Assembly (NCBI RefSeq): GCF_026151205.1
Contig: NC_087075.1
Location: forward strand, 6,218,858-6,282,857
Direction of reading: 5' to 3'
Source: Bolinopsis microptera
Lineage: Eukaryota > Ctenophora > Tentaculata > Lobata > Bolinopsidae
Length of the DNA stretch: 64,000 nucleotides
Made by a program: the position numbers and the translations under genes. Below, piece after piece: positions 58,766-64,000 of this stretch (position 1 is its first letter; every line of letters begins with the position of its first letter). The notes below the pieces were generated by a model that made no database searches, was not told where the DNA came from, and saw nothing but the letters and a program-made list of their open reading frames with translations.

Positions 58766-61376
58766 ATGTTACGTAGCAAGAAGAAGAAAAAGAAAAAGAA
58801 GATTGTCGTGTCTCTAATCTCTGATTCGTCGTCATCATCTGAAGAAGAGAATAATAAAAAAGATTTAATCCCTTTACCTAAATCTGAACCAAGAATCATA
58901 CCCAGCAAACCTAACCAAATTAAATCGTTAGTGCTAATTTTTCTAGCTTAAAAGGTGTTAAGATCTAAGAGTTACAAAATGTAATGAATGTTTCTATAGG
59001 ATTATCTATAGATAAGAAAGCTGTCCTACATTCCAGAGACAAGGGCCTGGTATCAGTGTGTAAGCCTTGATTTGATAGATTTTAGGTAGTATTGTGTAAT
59101 ATCAATACCAGTTAGTTATGTTTCAAACTAGCTCGCAACTAAAGCTCGCAACTAAAGCTCGCAACTAAGTATATAATACCCCACACGATAAGAAAGCTGT
59201 CCAACCTTCCAGAGACGAGGGCCTGGTATCCGTGGAAGAGTACAGTTCTAAGATTCTAGATGAAGTGGGGCCAAAACACTGGCTGATGCACCTCATGAAG
59301 GAGCTTGATAGTGCAGGTTAGTTATTTATAGATGTATGGTAGTGTAACCATAGCAACACTACTTATATGGTAGTGTAACCATAGCAACACTACTTATATG
59401 GTAGTGTAACCATAGCAACACTACTTATATCGTAGTGTAACCATAGCAACACTGCTTTATATGGTACTGGCTGCGCCTCACGAAGGAGCTTGATAGTGCA
59501 GGTTAGTTATTTCCGTTTCTTAGTTAAAAGTTAAATTGTGTCTAATTAGCTATAATTAGCACAGCTATAATTAGCTAATTATTTCAGGTCCTATGAGTAA
59601 GCACACTAACGTGGCGATTGAGATCATCCGTAACTTCCCCGTTATAGTGTTTACTAGCTCAGGTAGGTTATCAGCAGCTGGTCACACGTGATGCCCTTAT
59701 ATGGCAATGTGTTTATTAGCTGTTGTCGGTTATCAGCTGGTCACACGTGATGCCCTTATATGGCAATGTGTTTACTAGCCCTTGTAGGTTATCTGCTGGT
59801 CACACGTGATGCCCTTATATGGCAATGTGTTTACTAGCCCTTGTAGGTTATCAGCTGGTCACACGTGATGCCCTTATATGGCAATGTGTTTATTAGCTCT
59901 TGTCGGTTATCAGCTGGTCACACGTGATGTCCTTATATGGCAATGTGTTTATTAGCTCTTGTCGGTTATCAGCTGGTCACACGTGATGCCCTTATATGGC
60001 AATGTGTTTACTAGCCCTTGTAGGTTATCAGCTGGTCACACGTGATGCCCTTATATGGCAATGTGTTTATTAGCTCTTGTCGGTTATCAGCTGGTCACAC
60101 GTGATGTCCTTATATGGCAATGTTACTGTTGTGAAGATGGTGTTCCCACTTTGGATTAACTCTAGGACATATTCTAGAAGAAAGCTAATAGTAAAAATTA
60201 AAAAAGAAAGCAAAAGTTCAGACATCCACTTCTGTTCAATTAGATTATCAGTGTTTACATTCTGAAGACGACTAAATAGCTTTGTAAGTTTGTAATCATT
60301 GCCGGAAAGCCGAAAGAGCAACCTAATCTGTTTTATCATTATGAAGTGCAGAAATAATGTGCACCACTCAGGTAACAAGCACGGTAAGAAGGCAATACAG
60401 ATGCTGGATGAGTGTAGGAGACGACACAACATTCACGAGAACTCTGTTCTTGAGGTGACCATAGCAACACTACCTTATATGGTAGTGTAACCATAGCAAC
60501 ACTACCTTATGTGGTCGAAGTGTTATCATTTAAATTACCTTTAATATTAATACCTCAATATTTTTCCCTCCACATTTTCTGGTTAATCAGTCGATCAGTT
60601 TGGGAGTTTGATTGGTGTGGTGTTTGGTTGGTTGTGGTGTGATTACTAGTGTGGTTCGTTTGTTCGCAGTTATAACTGTGTTTCACCCCTATTCTAGTAT
60701 TGAGTGATAAATGCAATAGCAACACTACCTTATATGGTAGTGTAACCATAGCAACACTTACAAATACCTCAGTGAACTCTTTTTTGTTTGTAACTCGGTG
60801 TAACTGTTTAGAGTTCAAAGCATTTCAGATATTTATTGACGACACTAGAGCTGGCAACAAAACGTATAACGATCTTGTAGCTGTAACTAAGGTAGGTCTA
60901 ATACATATCATAACATACAATAATTTAATTCACTTTTATTTTAAATATTATCCTTTGATATTAGTCTAATCAATAACTTAAGACCTTTTTAATTAAATTT
61001 TTCAATTTTATTGTTGTTTAAATAATTTCATCATTTGATTCATTAACACTTCTATTTGTAATATTTCCCTTTGCTATCAATATTATTATTATTATTATTA
61101 ATTTGTTGCTCTTCACACTATACTGGCTATTAAAAATCCACACAGAATTGTAAAAACCTGCCGAGCATCTAACTAAATTAAAACTATTTTCAGCAATTGG
61201 GACTGCCGCAGATATTTATAGATGAAGTATTCTACGGAGGTTACGAGGACATCCGGTCACTACACAAAAGTAAAAAGCTAGGAAGGACAATATTAGCAGC
61301 TGTTGGGTTTACTAATCTGCCGTGTAAGATTTGTAAAAAGAAAGGGGTTAACTTTCATGATCATCAATACTGGTGA
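58766..61376 (+). CDS. Glutaredoxin-fold protein 3, active-site cysteines lost
   Basis: Exons: about 58766-58926 (Lys-rich SKKKKKKKK then SDSSSSSEEENN), an exon ending at 59318 (EEYSSKILDEVGPKHWLMHL...), 59588-59662, 60372-60454, 60829-60891 and 61194-61376. From 59318 onward the phases agree. The junction between the first two exons is unclear because the second exon's 5' half is present twice (58998-59056 and 59187-59245). The fold starts FPVIVFTSSGNKHGKKAIQM, with no CxxC. It continues FIDDTRAGNKTYNDLVAVT, LGLPQIFIDEVFYGGYEDI, and ends in LPCKICKKKGVNFHDHQYW (CxxC-x7-HxH). Introns contain 31-bp and 59-bp arrays built from exon edges. Same family and orientation as genes 1 and 2. Confidence 0.75.
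59337..59470. repeat. 31-bp repeat (AGTGTAACCATAGCAACACT)
   Basis: Four copies directly after the donor at 59319. Further copies, each partly palindromic (TATGGTAGTGTAACCATAG), occur at about 60460-60510 and 60713-60760. Confidence 0.9.
59633..60125 (+). repeat. 59-bp array containing an exon end and its splice donor
   Basis: Eight copies. The unit holds GTGTTTA(C/T)TAGC(T/C)CTTGT(A/C)GG, a variant of the real exon end and donor GTGTTTACTAGCTCAG|GTAGG at 59647-59667, followed by TTATCAGCTGGTCACACGTG and ATGCCCTTATATGGCAAT. Each copy has a CACGTG. Confidence 0.93.
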
Positions 61377-61801
61377 TCAAGACGAACGTTTCTTAATTCT
61401 TGATATCTTATTTGCCATTATTTGTTTGGCGCTTAATAAGGTCACAGGAGCCGTATCTTGCTAAATTAGGGCCGATTTTATAGGGTCGATCAGGTATTTC
61501 AAATTTGCATTCTGTCTTTGAGAATCACTCTGACTTTAAGGTGATGTATTCTATGAAGTTTTCGTTGTATTTTATCATAAAAGTGTAAAGAATGTGAACA
61601 GCTTTCTCGGTCTATAATTTTCATTGAAAAGGTGTTTACCTATAACTCCGAACTTCGAACTTGATGTCAAGAATTATTACCACCATTGTAACTTTGTAAT
61701 TAGATCGTACGGGCAGTTTAAACTAGGATAAAGTCTCAAACTTCCTGATTAATCTTTTGTGTAATCTAAATCAACGTTATCCTTTACATAGCTGTAACAT
61801 C
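61377..61801. other. Intergenic between glutaredoxin-like genes 3 and 4
   Basis: AT-rich, nothing recognised. Confidence 0.4.
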
Positions 61802-63513
61802 ATGTTTCATTCGGGCGAGATGCAAAAGGAAAAGCAAGGACTAGTAAAAAAGCTATTCAGAGGAAGGCACATCGAAGATAGTGAGTAAAGTAATGTTCTT
61901 GAAACTTTGAAAGAAAAAGCTTTTTTTGTTGTCAGTTTAATCGCAAGGTGCAAATATCGTTATCCTTTTCAGTGTCCATATCTTTCATCAGAGCGGTAAA
62001 ATGGTAACTAGTAGCGTAACTATGGTAATTCGAAATGTAACTTTGGTAACTACCTTATCGGACCTTATTTGGACGGACATTACTTGAACGCTGGAGGCCC
62101 TAGCGTTCATTTTAATGTCCGTTCAAATAAAGTCCGTTCAATTAATGTCCGTCCAAGTTAAAGTCCGTTGAAATTTTTTCAAAAATTTTTTCATTTCGAA
62201 CTTTTTGTCCAGAATATGACAACTTTGAGAACTTTATTGTGCCGTAAGTTAACGATGGAAAGGTTCTCTTTGGTCTGCCGGAGGCACAGAAAACTCTGCT
62301 AGTATATGATATTTTCAAGGGTCACTTGGCGGAAAAAAGTCAACAAAATTATGGCACTCAACAGCATAGTTCATGAACTAGTCCCCGCTAACATGACAAA
62401 CTTGTTCCAGCCTCTAGATATTAGTATTACGGTAAATCGTGTTTCCAAGGACATTGCCCGACGTTGTTATAGTTCATATTACTCGGGGCGGTAATGAAAC
62501 AGTGCTAGCAAAGCTCCACGTGATGTTAAGGTTAACCTTAAGTTGTCTAAGATAAAACCACTTCACGCCGAATGGCTTGTAAAAGTTAACACTGAAATGC
62601 AGGACCGGGGTAGTTTGATAAAAAAGGTTTCCATAAACTTAAAGCTGGAAATCACTGATGCTTTAAACATGGACTATTTCATGCACGAAAACCCATTTGA
62701 TGAAGATGATATGTGATATTAGACACTGATCGAGTACACATATTTTAACATTTTTACTGCTCAATGACAGCTTTTCTTACTTACTGTATAAAAATGGATT
62801 TAAAAATCATTTGCTGAAATTTAAAAACGTCAACAAAATTGAAAAAATTCGGATTTTTGATGGTTTTGAATGCCTTCGAGCGTTCATATTAATGTCCGTT
62901 CATAATTATGTCCGTTCACGTAATGTCCGTCCAAATAAGGTCCGATAAGGTAGTTACTACTAGTAGTGTAACTATGGTAACTGTCACCCATGTCACCTCC
63001 TATGTCAGGTGACAGTGATGAGCCAGATAGTTTAGATGAATTCCTTGTAGACGAAACTGCACACCCACAAACTGACCATCTCTGTATGTACGAGTAAGTA
63101 CTTAATTAATTAACCGTAATTAATTAATTAAGCGTAATTAGCACACTCGAGTAGGTGCTGTGATGAGTGATCCGTAGTCCGTATTTAGTACTTTAGTACT
63201 TTGAGAGACACAAGATAACATTATCAGTCTTCTAAAGAATTATGCTGCTCCGGACGTTCCTGACTCCGGAGGTACCTGACTCTGGAGCAGGTTATCCCAC
63301 TTATAACTATACAATTAAACGGCGACAATCTGGCTGTTGGAATAGTTAAATTATAACACTGAGTTTATGTAGTTATATCAACCTGATCATTGTGAGAGTC
63401 TACTTTAGGAAAGAGCACGGTGATCCTAGATACTCGGTGGATAGAAGAGGGAAACAGTCTGGTAAATGGGAGTGGAGAAACAATCATGACAGCAGCTTGA
63501 TTCCACCTGGTTC
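61802..63513 (+). CDS. Probable fourth member of the cluster, 3' part outside the window
   Basis: Three in-phase exons: 61802-61880 (MFHSGEMQKEKQGLVKKLFR..., basic), 63009-63093 (SDSDEPDSLDEFLVDE, acidic) and 63409-63513 (HGDPRYSVDRRGKQSGKWEW...). Borders are good: ATA|GTGAGT, GTCAG|GTGAC, CGA|GTAAGT, TTTAG|GAAAG, TTC|GTAAGT. The basic-then-Ser/acidic start and the same strand and spacing match the three glutaredoxin-like neighbours, so I propose it is a paralog. The fold itself would lie beyond 64000, so this is inference. A pogo-like transposon sits in its first intron. Confidence 0.5.
62053..62950 (+). mobile_element. Degenerate pogo-like DNA transposon, TA target duplication
   Basis: Terminal inverted repeats of at least 30 bp begin CCTTATCGGACCTTATTTGG at 62053 and end in its reverse complement at 62950, flanked by TA on each side. 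Subterminal GTCCGTTCA/AATGTCCGT motifs are repeated. Inside, broken plus-strand frames encode ELVPANMTNLFQPLDISI (near 62370) and LSKIKPLHAEWLVKVNTEM (near 62550), then FDEDDM and a stop. These are the end of the DDE domain and the C-terminus of pogo-type transposases. The N-terminal HTH and most of the catalytic core are deleted. Confidence 0.75.
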
Positions 63514-63532
63514 GTAAGTTTGCAATTTGCAA

Positions 63533-63795
63533 TGTCACGTGACGTAATACTGTCACGTGACGTTACATTGTCACGTGATGTTACATTGTCACGTGATATT
63601 ACATTGTCACGTGATGTTACATTGTCACGTGATGTCACATTGTCACGTGATGTTACATTGTCACGTGATATTACATTGTCACGTGATGTTACATTGTCAC
63701 GTGACGTTACATTGTCACGTGATGTTACATTGTCACGTGATGTTACATTGTCACGTGATGTTACATTGTCACGTGATGTTACATTGTCACGTGCC
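63533..63795. repeat. 18-bp array of TCACGTGATGTTACATTG
   Basis: About 15 copies, each containing the palindrome TCACGTGA, starting about 20 bases after the donor at 63514. Frames on both strands are repeat artefacts. Confidence 0.96.
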
Positions 63796-64000
63796 CTGGT
63801 CCATGATAGGCCACAGCAGAAACTGTATAATATTAGATCGCCCGATAAAATTCCAGAATAGATATGGTACATTTTTTCGCCGTCGTCCACCCTTTCCCAT
63901 TTATATAAGATCAATTGATAAGTTTTCTCCCACTGTATTCTTGTGTAAATTTGTATTGATCCTGCTTGATGTGACAAGGAAAAATGCTCTTATCAGGAAA
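63796..64000. other. Right edge of window, unassigned
   Basis: Presumably intron of glutaredoxin-like gene 4. No exon seen. Confidence 0.35.

Noticed and set aside
63426..63977. 183-codon minus-strand and 113-codon plus-strand frames (SRDNVT and SRDVTL repeats)
   Set aside because: Products of the 18-bp CACGTG array; the plus strand here carries an exon of glutaredoxin-like gene 4 instead.

Overview
The window is eukaryotic and animal. It holds spliced genes with GT-AG introns, a forkhead factor with an Engrailed-homology motif, a KY-type transglutaminase-like gene, a fucolectin-like secreted lectin, an aerolysin/natterin-like protein, fragments of several non-LTR retrotransposon families, pogo- and Merlin-like DNA transposons and a tRNA-derived SINE. 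Moderate AT richness, very abundant tandem repeats and this gene set would suit an early-branching animal (cnidarian or sponge) or another marine invertebrate. The species cannot be fixed from the sequence alone. No prokaryotic operons, CRISPR arrays or rRNA were seen.

Layout. 1-6.1 kb: a G-rich 10-bp minisatellite, then a complete four-exon Fox gene (3026-5025) behind a cluster of CACGTG boxes. 6.1-8.6 kb: a 21-bp minisatellite. 8.7-18.2 kb: a mobile-element and repeat zone. It has a 2.75-kb inverted-repeat element, a LINE endonuclease fragment, a 1.1-kb foldback element with a 9-bp target duplication, a LINE reverse-transcriptase fragment, and 194-bp and 215-bp higher-order repeats. 19.1-20.8 kb: a single-exon secreted aerolysin/natterin-like gene. 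22.0-28.1 kb: about 125 copies of a 48-bp satellite whose minus strand is visibly derived from an FTSJ1/TRM7-type RNA 2'-O-methyltransferase; the neighbouring FTSJ exon is still attached at its left end. 28.2-31.9 kb: a Merlin-like transposase fragment and an almost full-length LINE, both on the minus strand. 32.8-43.1 kb: exons of a KY-family gene whose introns are filled with 43-, 38- and 32-bp arrays, a SINE and a second foldback element holding a 378-bp CA tract. 47.7-63.5 kb: a tandem cluster of three, probably four, related glutaredoxin-fold genes on the plus strand. A fucolectin-like gene on the minus strand (50976-52788) sits inside the cluster.

Two observations stand out. First, the glutaredoxin-like paralogs keep the fold, the cis-proline motif and the Gly-Gly region, but all have lost the CPYC/CGFS active site. 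They have instead a Lys-rich plus Ser/acidic N-terminus and a C-terminal CxxC-x(5-7)-H motif, so they look like a lineage-specific family of non-classical glutaredoxins. Second, many tandem arrays here are not random DNA. Their units contain real splice sites plus the edge of the neighbouring exon (KY exons, glutaredoxin-like genes 1 and 3) or an exon core (FTSJ). This points to repeated birth of minisatellites from exon-intron boundaries. In the KY gene this process has apparently destroyed the exon carrying the catalytic Asp.
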